The notes: a model not told the origin generated them from the sequence alone. A stretch of 64,000 bases of DNA from Fusibacter sp. 3D3 (GCF_001748365.1 NZ_BDHH01000013.1:66407-130406), one strand, 5' to 3'; counted from the first letter of the stretch, positions 1-10,342 are shown. Program-made: numbers and translations.

Positions 1-432
1 TATTTTCCAGAAGGCAACTGGATTAACTTTTTCACAGGAAAGGAGGTAAAAGGTCCTAAAAACGTTCAAGTTCCAGCATCCCTAGAGGCAATTCCCGTTT
101 ATGCCAAAGCGAATACAATCATACCGCTTAATCTAGGCGATACCTTCGAATGGGGAGACACCATCTCCAACGAACTCAATGCTTATAAGCATCTTTGTTT
201 TAGAATTTTTGGAGAACCCAAAGCGGTATATTCTTTCGAAGATGATTTGAATACTAAAATCAGTATTCAGATCAAAAAAAGGGCGATGCTTGAAATTGAG
301 GTAGACTCTAATCTAAAACCCCTCTGTTTAATTTTTGACGAAACTGTGACAAAGCTTAAGGTGAACGGGGTCATAAAAGCGTGTAACCTATTGGCATTTG
401 AAACCCACAACATAAACATAATCGAAATCTAA
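1..432 (+). CDS. GH31 glycoside hydrolase, C-terminal fragment (5' end outside window)
   Basis: The frame is open from base 1 and encodes about 143 residues up to a TAA stop. It shows the beta-sandwich that follows the GH31 barrel: a PEGNWINFFTG stretch and then IPVYAKANTIIPL, which match the PEGxWxDFF and PVFVKxGxIIPL signatures of alpha-glucosidases and alpha-xylosidases. The catalytic barrel lies before the window. The stop is only 40 bases from the next GH31 gene on the same strand, so the two are probably co-transcribed. In known cycloalternan clusters a separate GH31 enzyme degrades the imported cyclic sugar; that role is possible here but is inference, as no catalytic residue or signal peptide is visible. 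Confidence 0.85.
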   Translation, partial: YFPEGNWINFFTGKEVKGPKNVQVPASLEAIPVYAKANTIIPLNLGDTFEWGDTISNELNAYKHLCFRIFGEPKAVYSFEDDLNTKISIQIKKRAMLEIEVDSNLKPLCLIFDETVTKLKVNGVIKACNLLAFETHNINIIEI

Positions 433-472
433 ACGGTTAAACCATGATTTCAACGATTGAAAGGCGGTTATT

Positions 473-3400
473 ATGCAATTGAAAATGAAAATGAAAAAAA
501 TCATCGCATTGTTAATGGTCGTGTTACTTATCTCAAGCTATTCGCTGGCATTTGCAATTGACGGCGTTTGGCATAAACCCTACGGCATTGACTGTATTTA
601 TCTCACTGAAGAAACTGAAAGACTACCGAGAGACCCACAGGCAGGTGAAAATGTTTACGTAAAATTGAGCACTTGGCCACAAGAAATGGGGCAGTCTACA
701 TGGATTACATGGCAAAAGAATGGCGTCGCTCAAACACCAATAGGAGGAGACTGGAAATACAACAGTGGTAACAATACTTACTGGGAAGTGCCAATGGGCA
801 GCTTTCAAAAAGGCGATCAAATTGAATACACTGTGCACGCCAATAAAGACGGTGCAAATGAAAAAACAATAGGGCCCTTTAACTTCACCGTTACAGGCTG
901 GGAGCATCTGTCTAAAATCAACGCCTTCACAGATTACAGCAGTGGCATAGAACTCACTGGACAAGCGAACACGGGCACTTTCACGCCTAAAATGAACATT
1001 ACTTTCCAAGCCGATGATATCTTTAGAGTGAAATTATCCCCTATGGGTAATACAATCACGGATACAGGGCTTAATAACTATACGGTAACCGACCTAGGCA
1101 GTCTCATAGAAATCACCACTTCAAAACTAAAGTTAAATATCCAAAAAGACCCTTATAAGCTTAGCGTCTATGATGCTACAGGTACTCTGATCACCTCTGA
1201 GTACGATCCTAATATCAACAGAAACATCGCATGGCTTACAGATGGCGTTAACAAAATTGATAAAGTTGAAGAGAACTTCGTAACACCATCAGATGAGGCC
1301 TTTTATGGATTTGGCGAACACTATGACCAGATCAATAAAAGGGGGCAAAATGTAGATAATTACATTTACAATCAATATAAAAATCAAAACGAAAAGACGT
1401 ATTTGTCAGTGCCTTTCTTCATCAATTCCAAAGGCTACGGCATCTACAATAATTCGACTTATTACGCTCAATTCAGACTTGCAACAGATCGAAGTGACCT
1501 CTACAGCATTAGAACCAATACGGGTTCCAAGTCAGATGCCGTCTTAGATTACTATTTCGTGTATGGTGACGATTTGACCGATGTTGCAGCCAATTATACT
1601 GAAATCACCGATAAACCTGTCTTACCGCCTAAATGGGCATTTGGACTCTGGATGTCTGCTAATGAATGGGATAGACAATCCGAAGTGTTAAATGCACTTG
1701 ATCTTTCATCGCAATACAACATTCCTGCCAGTGTAGTCGTGCTTGAACAATGGAGTGATGAGAGTACTTTTTACATTTTTAACGATGCCCAGTACACACC
1801 AAATGATGGCAGTACAGCTCTAGGCTACACCGATTACACCTTCCCCTCTGCGAGCAAATGGCCTGATCCTAAAGCGATGACCGAAGCCATTCACAATGCA
1901 GGGATGAAACTGCTCTTATGGCAAGTGCCTATAGAAAAGGCCATGGACGTCGCACATACACAAAAAGATAATGACGAAACTTATATGATCAGCCAAAATT
2001 ATGCGGTCTCAGATGGCCTCGATGGGCAATACAGACTCCCAGATGGCAAATGGTTTTCGCATAGCTTGCTTTTAGACTTTACCAATCCGAGCGCTGCCAA
2101 TTGGTGGCTTGATAAGAGAGCCTATCTCCTTGACGATATTAAGATTGATGGGTTTAAAACAGACGGCGGTGAAATGGTCTGGGGCAGAGAGGTCACTTTT
2201 TCAAATGGTAAAAAAGGGGACGAGATGCGAAATGTCTATCCTAACTTTTACTACGGTGCCTACTACGACTTCGCCGCATCAAAACGCCCAGAATCCATGA
2301 CATTTTCAAGATCAGGAACCACTGGTGCACAAAAATATCCAGGCTTCTGGTCGGGGGATATGGAATCCACTTTCTATGGTTTTAAACAGGCTTTAAATGC
2401 GGGATTAACTGCCAATATTTCTGGCGTACCTTTCTGGAGCTGGGATTTAGCAGGTTTTACTGGTGATTTCCCATCAGCTGAACTCTATAAGAGAAGTACT
2501 GAATTATCTGTATTTTCACCCATTATTCAGTTTCACTCAGAAAAAGCAAATCCAAGCGTTTCAGAAGAAAGATCCCCTTGGAATGTGGCATCAAGAACGG
2601 GGGACAGTTCCGTCTTGACTCATTTTAGCAAATTTATGAACATCAGAATGAACCTCATGCCTTACATCTATACAGAAGCAAGTCATACCAGTACCAGTGG
2701 CGTTCCAATGATGAGAGCAATGGTACTTGAAGCGCCTGATGAAACTCAAACACATGAGCTCAATGAACAATACATGTTCGGCGAAAACTTACTCATTGCA
2801 CCTGTGGTAAATGAAGGCGAAACCAATAAATCCATTTACTTACCAGAAGGCGAATGGATTGACTTCTTCTATGGCAGTCAAAGACCTGGTGGACAAACAA
2901 TTCATTACTATGCAGATGTGAACACGATCCCTGTTTTCGTAAAACAAGGGGCTATCATACCGATGAATCTCAATGCAGATTACGAACTGGGGGGAGTGAT
3001 TGGCAACGACCTCACAACCTATAACAACCTCACTTTTAAAGTTTTCCCTCATGGCACATCCCATTATCAATGGTTAGATGATATTGGTGGCGGCATGAAA
3101 ACGATTTCTGCCACAGAAAATTATGCAGCTCAAACGGTGAGCATCACTTTACCTGAAATCACTCAAAAGAGTACTTTACAAGTCTTCACCACAAAACCAA
3201 CCTTTGTTAAAATTGAAGGGACTGCATTGACAGAGTACACCACTCTCAATGCTTTAAAAACAGCAAATGAGGGCTGGTTTTACAATGCAGAAGCTTTAAT
3301 GACTTATGTTAAAACTCAAAGTCATACAGGGAATGCAACGGTTTTATTAGAGGGTGTTCAAAAAAATTACTACGAAGCAGAATATGCCACTCAAACCGCA

Positions 3401-6400
3401 GTGGGCACCAATACAGATCACACGGGATATACAGGCACAGGCTTTGTGGATCAATTTGAAACCGTAGGCGATGCCGTGTCATTCCAAGTAAATGTAGACA
3501 CCAGTGCCAATTATGCACTTGATCTCAAATATGCATCAGGATCAGCAGAAGGCACAAGAGCCTTGTACATCAACGGCGTTAAAACGGCAGATTTGACATT
3601 TCCCCAAACAACCAATTGGGATACTTGGCAAACTATCACTGAATCCATCAATCTCAATAAGGGCATAAATACCATTAAAATTCAATACGATACAGGCAAT
3701 GCGGAAGGGATTAACTTAGATCACATCGCACTTAAACAAGGCGACGAGCCTTTGGCGGTGGAACAGCTTGGCAACCTAAAATCCGTTGAATTGACAGGTG
3801 ATTTATTGACACTAACTGTTGAAACTGGCAGTCCTTCTTATGACGATATTTTAGAACTTCAAGTTTGTGCGAATGACATTTTAAAAGTCAACTATAGACC
3901 CAATGGTATAGCGCCAAGTGCAGATACGCCTGTACTTACCCCCAATAAATCATGGGAGACTGTGGGGGCAACGTTTGATACAGTCTCTGACCCTATGGTC
4001 ATCACCACTACCGAGATGAAAATTGAAATTTCTAAAAATCCAGTAAGAGTAAAAGTGCTCAAACCAGATGGCACGATTCTCTTTTACGAGCCTCAATCAG
4101 GCGGTGTCAATAGCAAGAGCATTCGCTTCGTGAGAAATGGCACTGACGACCTCTACGGTTTACATGGTTATGATTTCCTAGGCGGATCTGGAGATTTGCT
4201 CAGAAATGACACCACTCAAATTGCAGATGCGGGCTATCAAGGTGACGCCGGTGCGCCACTGATCTGGAGTACCAATGGCTACGGCATTTTGCTCGATGCA
4301 GATGGTGCCTATCCAGTCACTGAGACGAGTTCGAAGAAAATGGAAATGTACTATGGCGACTTTGACAAGAGAAGATATGAAAAAAAAGATGTGGAATACT
4401 ATGTCATGGTGGGAGACCCTAAGGATATCATGAAGGGCGTCAGTGAAATATCCGGTAAAGCACCACTTTTACCCAAATGGGCACTTGGCTTTATGAATAC
4501 AGAATGGGGTATCGACGAAACAGAACTCCGAGATGTGGTCAACACTTATCGCGCTAAGAACATCCCCATAGACAGTTATTCAATAGACTATGACTGGAAA
4601 AAATGGGGTGAAAGCAATTATGGTGAATTCAACTGGAACACCGATAACTATCCCTCTGCTGCAACGACCACCCTTAAGGCCGATATGGATTCAAAGGGCA
4701 TTCATTTAATCGGTATTATGAAACCAAGAATTGTTATTGAAACAACTGATGGGACAACCACAACGCAAGCGATCGATGCTGAAGCAGGTAACTACTGGTA
4801 TCCAAGTGGTAGTCAATACGATGATTACTTTAAAGGCATACCTGTTAGGGATTTAGATTTTTATAACGCAGATTTGAGAACATGGTACTACGAGCATCTG
4901 AAACCCGCCATTGACAAGGGCATCGCTGGCTTTTGGAACGATGAAATCGGCCGCGTTCAAGCGGGGAGCTATGACTTCATGTTCGGTCCATTTCAAGGCC
5001 TTCATATGCAACAAGCCATTTATGAAGGTCAACGTCAATACACAGATAAAAGAGTATTCTCAACGAACCGAAATTTCTACCTTGGCGCACAGCGATATGG
5101 CTACACCACTTGGTCAGGTGATATCGGCACCTACTATACCAACCCAACTGCAGATGTGGGCATGCAAGAACAGAGAGAAAGAATGCTCGCCACCGTCGCA
5201 CTCGGACAAAGCAAATGGGGGATGGATACTGGTGGTTTTAACCCATCAAGTTTAGAACCGACACCAGAACTTTATTCCAAATGGATGCAATTCAGTGCTT
5301 TTGCACCTATATTTAGAGTTCATGGTAACTTAAACCACCAGAGACAACCTTGGTACTATGGTCGTACCGCCGAAGAAGTGGCCAAAGAGGCTATTCAACT
5401 CAGATACAAATTAATGCCCTATATTTACGCTTATGAATGGGAGGCTTATCAAAATGGGGTTGGTCTTGTAAGACCTCTGATCTATGATTATCCAGATGAT
5501 CCTGCAGTAAAAAATCACGTTTTATCATGGATGTTCGGTGAGCACTTATTGGTATCTCCAATGATGGAGGAAACAGGGAGTTCAATGAATATTCTGCTCC
5601 CTGCTGGCAATTGGATTGACTACTTTAGAGGCACTAAGTATTCTGGTAACCAGACCCTCACTTATGCCCTTGACGGCGAAACATGGACAGATATCCCACT
5701 ATTCATCAAAGAGGGTGCCATTATACCCAATCAGAAAGTGCTCGATTATACAGGCGAATCAACCGTAGATCAAATAGAAGTTGATGTATTTCCGAGTACA
5801 ACCAGATCCAGCTTTACCTATTATGATGATCATGGGGACAACTATGATTATGAATCGGGGACCTATTTAGAACAACAAATGGAAGCACAAGATCAGGGTT
5901 CAAATGGCTTTGAATTTAAAGTTGCTGCAAAATTTGGGACTTATAATTCAAGTGTAAATCACTACATGATCAAACTTCACGGGAAAGCAGCAACAACAGT
6001 GACGAGCAACGGCACCGCTTTATCTTACTATTCAAGTTATGATGCCTTGAACAGCACTTCTGGAGAAGGTTTTGCCACTGGAAAAGATATATATGGTGAT
6101 GTCACCTATGTCAAATTAGAAGCTGGCGCAGTGTCAGATAAAGTGCTTATGGCAACGGGAAATGCCCTCGTCACAGACACTAAACTAAAATATGAAGCCG
6201 AAAACGCTTCACTTTCGGGCAATACCACTACCACGACGGCAAAAATAGCGACAAATCATATCGACTATTCAGGTACTGGATTTGTGGATGGCTTTGAAAA
6301 TCAAGGTGCAAAAGCGACTTTCTATGTAAGCACAAGGCAGGCTGGTGATTATGATATCGATTTACGCTATGCCAACGGCGACAGTTTCGATAAAAGCCTG

Positions 6401-7468
6401 AGCCTCTTTGTAAATGGCATCCGTATCAAACAAACCACATTGCCATCAACCTCAAATTGGGATACTTGGAACACGAAGACAGAGACACTCCCATTAACTG
6501 CAGGCAATAACATCGTAAGTTATGAATACTACAGCGAGAGCGGTGATTCAGGCAATGTCAACTTAGATTCAATTGAAGTGCCATTTGAGCCATCGGTAAT
6601 CAAAGTGGAAGCTGAAGCCTCTCTATTACTCGGCGGTGCCAGTGTCAATCAAAATCACTACTATTATTCAGGTGAGGGCTTTGTGGAAGGCTTTAACACG
6701 GTAGGGGCTTCCATTACCACACAAGTCCATGCAACCTCTGCAAGCAGCTATAAACTCAATCTGAGATATGCAAACGGCACCGGTTCTACCCAAACCTTAA
6801 GTGTAATCGTAAATGGCATTGACTTAGGCGACTTATCGCTTGAAAGTCCCTCTATGGATTGGAACCATTGGCTCAGTGAAGAATATGATGTAAACTTACA
6901 AGCTGGTATAAACACTATTGAAATCAAATATGACAACACCAATACAGGACAAGTAAATTTAGACCGCCTATTGATTGCTCAGGCTTCCGTATTGACACCA
7001 GAATCAGAGCGAAACCTCCTAGACAATGGTGACTTCGAAAGAAGTACAAGCTATGCGAATGCATGGGCAGAGTGGCATCCGTCTGGACAAGCAATAGCCT
7101 TTGGTGTAGATGCAGGGACGACGATCATTCCGATAGAAGCTGCATATACAGGTTCCATGAGGGCGTATTTCCACAGTGCAAGTGCTTATGAACAAAGCAT
7201 TAAACAATCCAACCCAGTGGCAAATGGTACTTACAAAGTAGAAGCTTGGGTTAAGATGAGCAATAACACACCGATCGCGGGGCGAATGGAAGTGACCAAT
7301 TATGGTGGCAGCGACCAATATTATAACATCTCCAACACAGGACAGTGGCAGTATATCAGCCTAGATAACATCGTGGTCTCAAGTGGCAGTTTAGAGGTGG
7401 GCTTTTACGTAAACTCTTCTGGAAACACCACACTGCTCATAGACAATGTCAGTGCGACTAAAAAATAA
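473..7468 (+). CDS. Secreted double GH31 enzyme: cycloalternan-forming isomaltosyltransferase/glucosyltransferase fusion
   Basis: A 2331-aa exported protein. A signal peptide (residues 1-29, ending SLAFA) leads into an N-terminal beta domain (about 30-140) and a first GH31 unit with nucleophile D564 in FKTDGGE and acid/base D629 in WSGD. A CBM35/CBM6-like module follows (about 966-1093). From about 1097 a second unit begins, with nucleophile D1490 in GFWNDE and acid/base D1550 in WSGD, then two more CBM35/6-like modules (about 1905-2030 and 2042-2169) and a CBM4_9-like C-terminus (about 2181-2331). From memory of the families, the first half resembles the 3-alpha-isomaltosyltransferase (CtsY) and the second the 6-alpha-glucosyltransferase (CtsZ), which together convert starch to cyclic tetrasaccharide. 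These are normally two proteins of about 1090 and 1280 aa; here they share one frame. A GGCGG ribosome site supports the ATG at 473. Confidence 0.9.
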   Translation: MQLKMKMKKIIALLMVVLLISSYSLAFAIDGVWHKPYGIDCIYLTEETERLPRDPQAGENVYVKLSTWPQEMGQSTWITWQKNGVAQTPIGGDWKYNSGNNTYWEVPMGSFQKGDQIEYTVHANKDGANEKTIGPFNFTVTGWEHLSKINAFTDYSSGIELTGQANTGTFTPKMNITFQADDIFRVKLSPMGNTITDTGLNNYTVTDLGSLIEITTSKLKLNIQKDPYKLSVYDATGTLITSEYDPNINRNIAWLTDGVNKIDKVEENFVTPSDEAFYGFGEHYDQINKRGQNVDNYIYNQYKNQNEKTYLSVPFFINSKGYGIYNNSTYYAQFRLATDRSDLYSIRTNTGSKSDAVLDYYFVYGDDLTDVAANYTEITDKPVLPPKWAFGLWMSANEWDRQSEVLNALDLSSQYNIPASVVVLEQWSDESTFYIFNDAQYTPNDGSTALGYTDYTFPSASKWPDPKAMTEAIHNAGMKLLLWQVPIEKAMDVAHTQKDNDETYMISQNYAVSDGLDGQYRLPDGKWFSHSLLLDFTNPSAANWWLDKRAYLLDDIKIDGFKTDGGEMVWGREVTFSNGKKGDEMRNVYPNFYYGAYYDFAASKRPESMTFSRSGTTGAQKYPGFWSGDMESTFYGFKQALNAGLTANISGVPFWSWDLAGFTGDFPSAELYKRSTELSVFSPIIQFHSEKANPSVSEERSPWNVASRTGDSSVLTHFSKFMNIRMNLMPYIYTEASHTSTSGVPMMRAMVLEAPDETQTHELNEQYMFGENLLIAPVVNEGETNKSIYLPEGEWIDFFYGSQRPGGQTIHYYADVNTIPVFVKQGAIIPMNLNADYELGGVIGNDLTTYNNLTFKVFPHGTSHYQWLDDIGGGMKTISATENYAAQTVSITLPEITQKSTLQVFTTKPTFVKIEGTALTEYTTLNALKTANEGWFYNAEALMTYVKTQSHTGNATVLLEGVQKNYYEAEYATQTAVGTNTDHTGYTGTGFVDQFETVGDAVSFQVNVDTSANYALDLKYASGSAEGTRALYINGVKTADLTFPQTTNWDTWQTITESINLNKGINTIKIQYDTGNAEGINLDHIALKQGDEPLAVEQLGNLKSVELTGDLLTLTVETGSPSYDDILELQVCANDILKVNYRPNGIAPSADTPVLTPNKSWETVGATFDTVSDPMVITTTEMKIEISKNPVRVKVLKPDGTILFYEPQSGGVNSKSIRFVRNGTDDLYGLHGYDFLGGSGDLLRNDTTQIADAGYQGDAGAPLIWSTNGYGILLDADGAYPVTETSSKKMEMYYGDFDKRRYEKKDVEYYVMVGDPKDIMKGVSEISGKAPLLPKWALGFMNTEWGIDETELRDVVNTYRAKNIPIDSYSIDYDWKKWGESNYGEFNWNTDNYPSAATTTLKADMDSKGIHLIGIMKPRIVIETTDGTTTTQAIDAEAGNYWYPSGSQYDDYFKGIPVRDLDFYNADLRTWYYEHLKPAIDKGIAGFWNDEIGRVQAGSYDFMFGPFQGLHMQQAIYEGQRQYTDKRVFSTNRNFYLGAQRYGYTTWSGDIGTYYTNPTADVGMQEQRERMLATVALGQSKWGMDTGGFNPSSLEPTPELYSKWMQFSAFAPIFRVHGNLNHQRQPWYYGRTAEEVAKEAIQLRYKLMPYIYAYEWEAYQNGVGLVRPLIYDYPDDPAVKNHVLSWMFGEHLLVSPMMEETGSSMNILLPAGNWIDYFRGTKYSGNQTLTYALDGETWTDIPLFIKEGAIIPNQKVLDYTGESTVDQIEVDVFPSTTRSSFTYYDDHGDNYDYESGTYLEQQMEAQDQGSNGFEFKVAAKFGTYNSSVNHYMIKLHGKAATTVTSNGTALSYYSSYDALNSTSGEGFATGKDIYGDVTYVKLEAGAVSDKVLMATGNALVTDTKLKYEAENASLSGNTTTTTAKIATNHIDYSGTGFVDGFENQGAKATFYVSTRQAGDYDIDLRYANGDSFDKSLSLFVNGIRIKQTTLPSTSNWDTWNTKTETLPLTAGNNIVSYEYYSESGDSGNVNLDSIEVPFEPSVIKVEAEASLLLGGASVNQNHYYYSGEGFVEGFNTVGASITTQVHATSASSYKLNLRYANGTGSTQTLSVIVNGIDLGDLSLESPSMDWNHWLSEEYDVNLQAGINTIEIKYDNTNTGQVNLDRLLIAQASVLTPESERNLLDNGDFERSTSYANAWAEWHPSGQAIAFGVDAGTTIIPIEAAYTGSMRAYFHSASAYEQSIKQSNPVANGTYKVEAWVKMSNNTPIAGRMEVTNYGGSDQYYNISNTGQWQYISLDNIVVSSGSLEVGFYVNSSGNTTLLIDNVSATKK

Positions 7469-7559
7469 GACTTTTTAAATGAAAGATTAATATCTTTATA
7501 TGCCCCAAAACTCTAAAAATAAGTTATGATAGAGGTATCATACATGGAGGATCAGACCA

Positions 7560-8939
7560 ATGAAAAAAGAAGATATTAATCAATTTGAACAATTCGTAGA
7601 TGAAGTCATGAAGACCTATGAAGGTCAGGGCATTGGCGTGATAGGCTTTGATCAAAATTCTATTCTATATGAATATTATCAGGGGCATAGAGATGTTGAA
7701 AAGGAATTACCCATCAATCGCGATACCATATTTGGTATCGCCTCTATTACGAAATCTTTCACTGTGATTGCCATACTTCAACTTGTGGAGAAGGGCATCC
7801 TTGATCTCAATCAGCCCATTACGACTTATATTGAATCCATAAAACTGCCTGAAGGTCGCATCCCAACTGTTGCTCATCTTTTAAGCCATGCAGGCGGGTT
7901 CTATCCACAAGAACGATTCTTGATGAAAGATGTGGCCAAAATACTGGGCATTACAGAGGGTACAGAACTGAGTAAAAATCATGAACTTGCAAATAAAGGC
8001 ATCGAAATGCTCGTGGAACGCATAAATGAAATGAAAGATTTCACTGGTGCATTAGGGCAGTACCATAGTTACAGCAACTTTAGCTTTGGCCTTTTAACAG
8101 AACTCGTTCAGCGATATGGTGGAGAAGCGCACTACACAGACTACATGGAAAAGCATATTTTGGAACCCTTAAATTTAAGAAATACATTCTTTGACTTCAA
8201 TAAAACGCACAATGAAAAAAACATCACCAGACTCTATGAAAAAGTGGTCGATCATTTGAATGTCACAGAGGATTATGAGGACATGGGATTTGTACTTCTC
8301 GGTGGTGGGGCACTTAAGTCAACACTTAATGATATGATGGCATACACAAGACTTTATTTGAATGAGGGTCACTACAATGGCAAATCGATATTATCTGAAA
8401 AAGCCATCCAAAGCATGACCATTCCAAGAGTGTCCTACAAGCCTTTTGAAGGATATGGTTACGGCCTTGTTTCTGGTAAAATCGGCGAAACCCTATACGC
8501 AGGTCATAGCGGAGGCCTCACTGGAGTTTCCAGTTACTTTGCCTTTACTAAAGCAACACAAAAGGGTATCGTCATTCTTTGTAACACAAGCAACGTGCCT
8601 GTATCCGCCATCGGTATTGCAGCCATAAAGCTTTTAAACGGTCAAACCCCTGACTGGCATCAAATGGATATTATGGGCACTGACTGGCCAAAAAATGTCA
8701 TTGAAAATACAATCGGCATATATGAAAGTGCTGAAGGCACACGCATTGAAATTAAAAATGATGAAACTGGAATCGCTTGGTGCTCAGGAGAGGAACGTCT
8801 CCAAATGACTTTAATAGATGAGGATGCGGTATGGGTTCATAATAAAATAATCGCAAGCTATACCCCTATTTTACGTGATGACCAAGGAAAGGCAACTGCC
8901 GTGTATTCAGGATCACGTATCATTAAACGAAAGGTTTAA
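7560..8939 (+). CDS. Serine hydrolase of the beta-lactamase/penicillin-binding family
   Basis: 459 aa with all three motifs of class C-type serine hydrolases: S62-I-T-K65 (acylating Ser and general base Lys), Y171-S-N173, and H316-S-G-G in place of KTG. No signal peptide is visible, so it is probably cytoplasmic, like many EstB or D-aminopeptidase-type members. About 110 C-terminal residues form the beta-rich extension common in this group. The start is set by GGAGG nine bases upstream of the ATG. The next gene starts two bases after the stop, so the two are likely translated together. The substrate cannot be told; an esterase or peptidase is more likely than a true beta-lactamase. Confidence 0.85.
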   Translation: MKKEDINQFEQFVDEVMKTYEGQGIGVIGFDQNSILYEYYQGHRDVEKELPINRDTIFGIASITKSFTVIAILQLVEKGILDLNQPITTYIESIKLPEGRIPTVAHLLSHAGGFYPQERFLMKDVAKILGITEGTELSKNHELANKGIEMLVERINEMKDFTGALGQYHSYSNFSFGLLTELVQRYGGEAHYTDYMEKHILEPLNLRNTFFDFNKTHNEKNITRLYEKVVDHLNVTEDYEDMGFVLLGGGALKSTLNDMMAYTRLYLNEGHYNGKSILSEKAIQSMTIPRVSYKPFEGYGYGLVSGKIGETLYAGHSGGLTGVSSYFAFTKATQKGIVILCNTSNVPVSAIGIAAIKLLNGQTPDWHQMDIMGTDWPKNVIENTIGIYESAEGTRIEIKNDETGIAWCSGEERLQMTLIDEDAVWVHNKIIASYTPILRDDQGKATAVYSGSRIIKRKV

Positions 8940-8941
8940 AT

Positions 8942-9742
8942 ATGAATCATAACGCAGAAAAACTTCAAATACAAATTGCTGATTTAAGTGCACTGTACAG
9001 CATTATTGAAATCATGAATAAAGTAACCCTGCATTTACACGATCAAGGCATAAATCAATGGGATTATCCTTGTGAGACAGCACCCATTGAATCCGATATT
9101 CTGGAAAAAAGTGTTTATCTTGTACTTTTAGACCAAAAACCTGTTGGGACTTTTTCAATAAAATCTACAACTTTATTAAACTCAACCGTGATAGAACCCG
9201 AAAATCTTTATCTGTATCGAATTGCACTTTTACCCGAAGTACAGGGCCAACACCTTAGCAGACAAATCATACAATTTGCTTGTAACCGCGCCCATAGCAC
9301 TAAGATGACTTTATACCTTGACTGCTGGGCAGGGAATCAAAAACTGATCGACTTCTACACAAAAGCAGGTTTTAAGTCACTGGGCATTTTTCCAGAAGAA
9401 GATTATAGCATCCATATCTTTATGTGTTCCAGTGAAATAGGCGTGGCAATAAAAGAGACAGGTCTTTCCATAAGCCTTGAGTACTTAAAAAATTTCACAC
9501 GATGTGGCTTGATCATAGGCCTTTTAATTTCTATTTATTTTTTTGCAAATGGCCTTTTAGAGGGCAAAATAAGTATTGCAACCAGTAAAACTGAATATGA
9601 AGGGTTCCGTGCATTGTTCATCATTTTCGTATTTATACCAGTAGGAATGGCACTAAATGGGCTCGTTTGGGGATTGATTTCATACTTCCCCTATCTGTTA
9701 GTGAGAAAGATAACGGGCCTCCTCTTTTTCAAAGCAAAATGA
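8942..9742 (+). CDS. GNAT N-acetyltransferase fused to a C-terminal membrane domain
   Basis: 266 aa. Residues 1 to about 155 form a GNAT fold: the LYRIALLPEVQGQHLSRQII stretch is the acetyl-CoA-binding strand-loop-helix, followed by the DCWAGNQKLIDFYTKAGF segment typical of the C-terminal GNAT half. After about residue 175 come two strongly hydrophobic segments (around 180-198 and 217-245) that would place the enzyme on the membrane. GNAT proteins are normally soluble, so this is an unusual arrangement; a fusion of two genes cannot be excluded, but the frame is intact. The AAAGG ribosome site lies in the end of the upstream serine hydrolase gene, suggesting coupled translation. Substrate unknown. 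Confidence 0.75.
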   Translation: MNHNAEKLQIQIADLSALYSIIEIMNKVTLHLHDQGINQWDYPCETAPIESDILEKSVYLVLLDQKPVGTFSIKSTTLLNSTVIEPENLYLYRIALLPEVQGQHLSRQIIQFACNRAHSTKMTLYLDCWAGNQKLIDFYTKAGFKSLGIFPEEDYSIHIFMCSSEIGVAIKETGLSISLEYLKNFTRCGLIIGLLISIYFFANGLLEGKISIATSKTEYEGFRALFIIFVFIPVGMALNGLVWGLISYFPYLLVRKITGLLFFKAK

Positions 9743-9828
9743 ACCCATTATAATTCATTTATTTTTAATTTCTCCTAATGATATGCTCATTTATGTCGAT
9801 ATACTTATTAGAAAAGGATGGTGACATT

Positions 9829-10185
9829 ATGAGAATCTCAACACAAATGCAAAATGAGAGCATGTTACAAATGCAAAGCAGTGAATATTATAAGAAAGCA
9901 ACTCAAACAGAGAACGATACCAAGACCAATAAAGACAACAACGAAATTAGTCTTGGCAACGATTTAGTTGTCAAAAAAGACAAGGATACCCTCATTCTTT
10001 CTAAACTCGGAAAAGACAAATCCAAAGAGGTATTACAAGAAATTCCATTAAACTCCAAAGCTGGCGCTGCATTAAGTGAATACATAAATTCAAGTGATAC
10101 AGCAACGGCCAAAACAGAGTATGAAAAGGCACTTGACGAAATTAATAATGCGAACAGAACGATGAGCCTTGCAAATTATCTATAA
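9829..10185 (+). CDS. Small hydrophilic protein of unknown function
   Basis: 118 aa, charged and glutamine/asparagine-rich at the N-terminus, without signal peptide or membrane segment. The frame could open earlier at 9778, but that start has no ribosome site, while the ATG at 9829 follows AAAAGG at a workable distance and gives a normal hydrophilic N-terminus (MRISTQMQ). The C-terminal third is predicted helical (KTEYEKALDEINNANR). The gene stands alone between the GNAT gene and a terminator. I do not recognise the family. Confidence 0.6.
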   Translation: MRISTQMQNESMLQMQSSEYYKKATQTENDTKTNKDNNEISLGNDLVVKKDKDTLILSKLGKDKSKEVLQEIPLNSKAGAALSEYINSSDTATAKTEYEKALDEINNANRTMSLANYL

Positions 10186-10232
10186 GCATAAAAAAACAAA
10201 TAAGCCATTTAATCACTCATGATTTAAACAAG

Positions 10233-10265
10233 TAGGATCTATATTGAAATATAGGTCCTATTTTT
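10233..10265 (+). terminator. Intrinsic terminator after the small gene
   Basis: The stem TAGGATCTATA pairs with TATAGGTCCTA (one G-T pair) and is followed by TTTTT. It separates the genes ending at 10185 from the regulator gene that follows. Confidence 0.8.
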
Positions 10266-10342
10266 CATTACTTTTAGGCCCATTGTTTCAAATGTTAATT
10301 TGCTGTATTATATTAATATATTGAAATGTGAGGAGCTTTTTT

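Noticed and set aside
623-1009. Minus-strand frames within the GH31 gene
   Set aside because: Antisense shadows of a gene with clear domains; they have no ribosome sites and no recognisable protein features.
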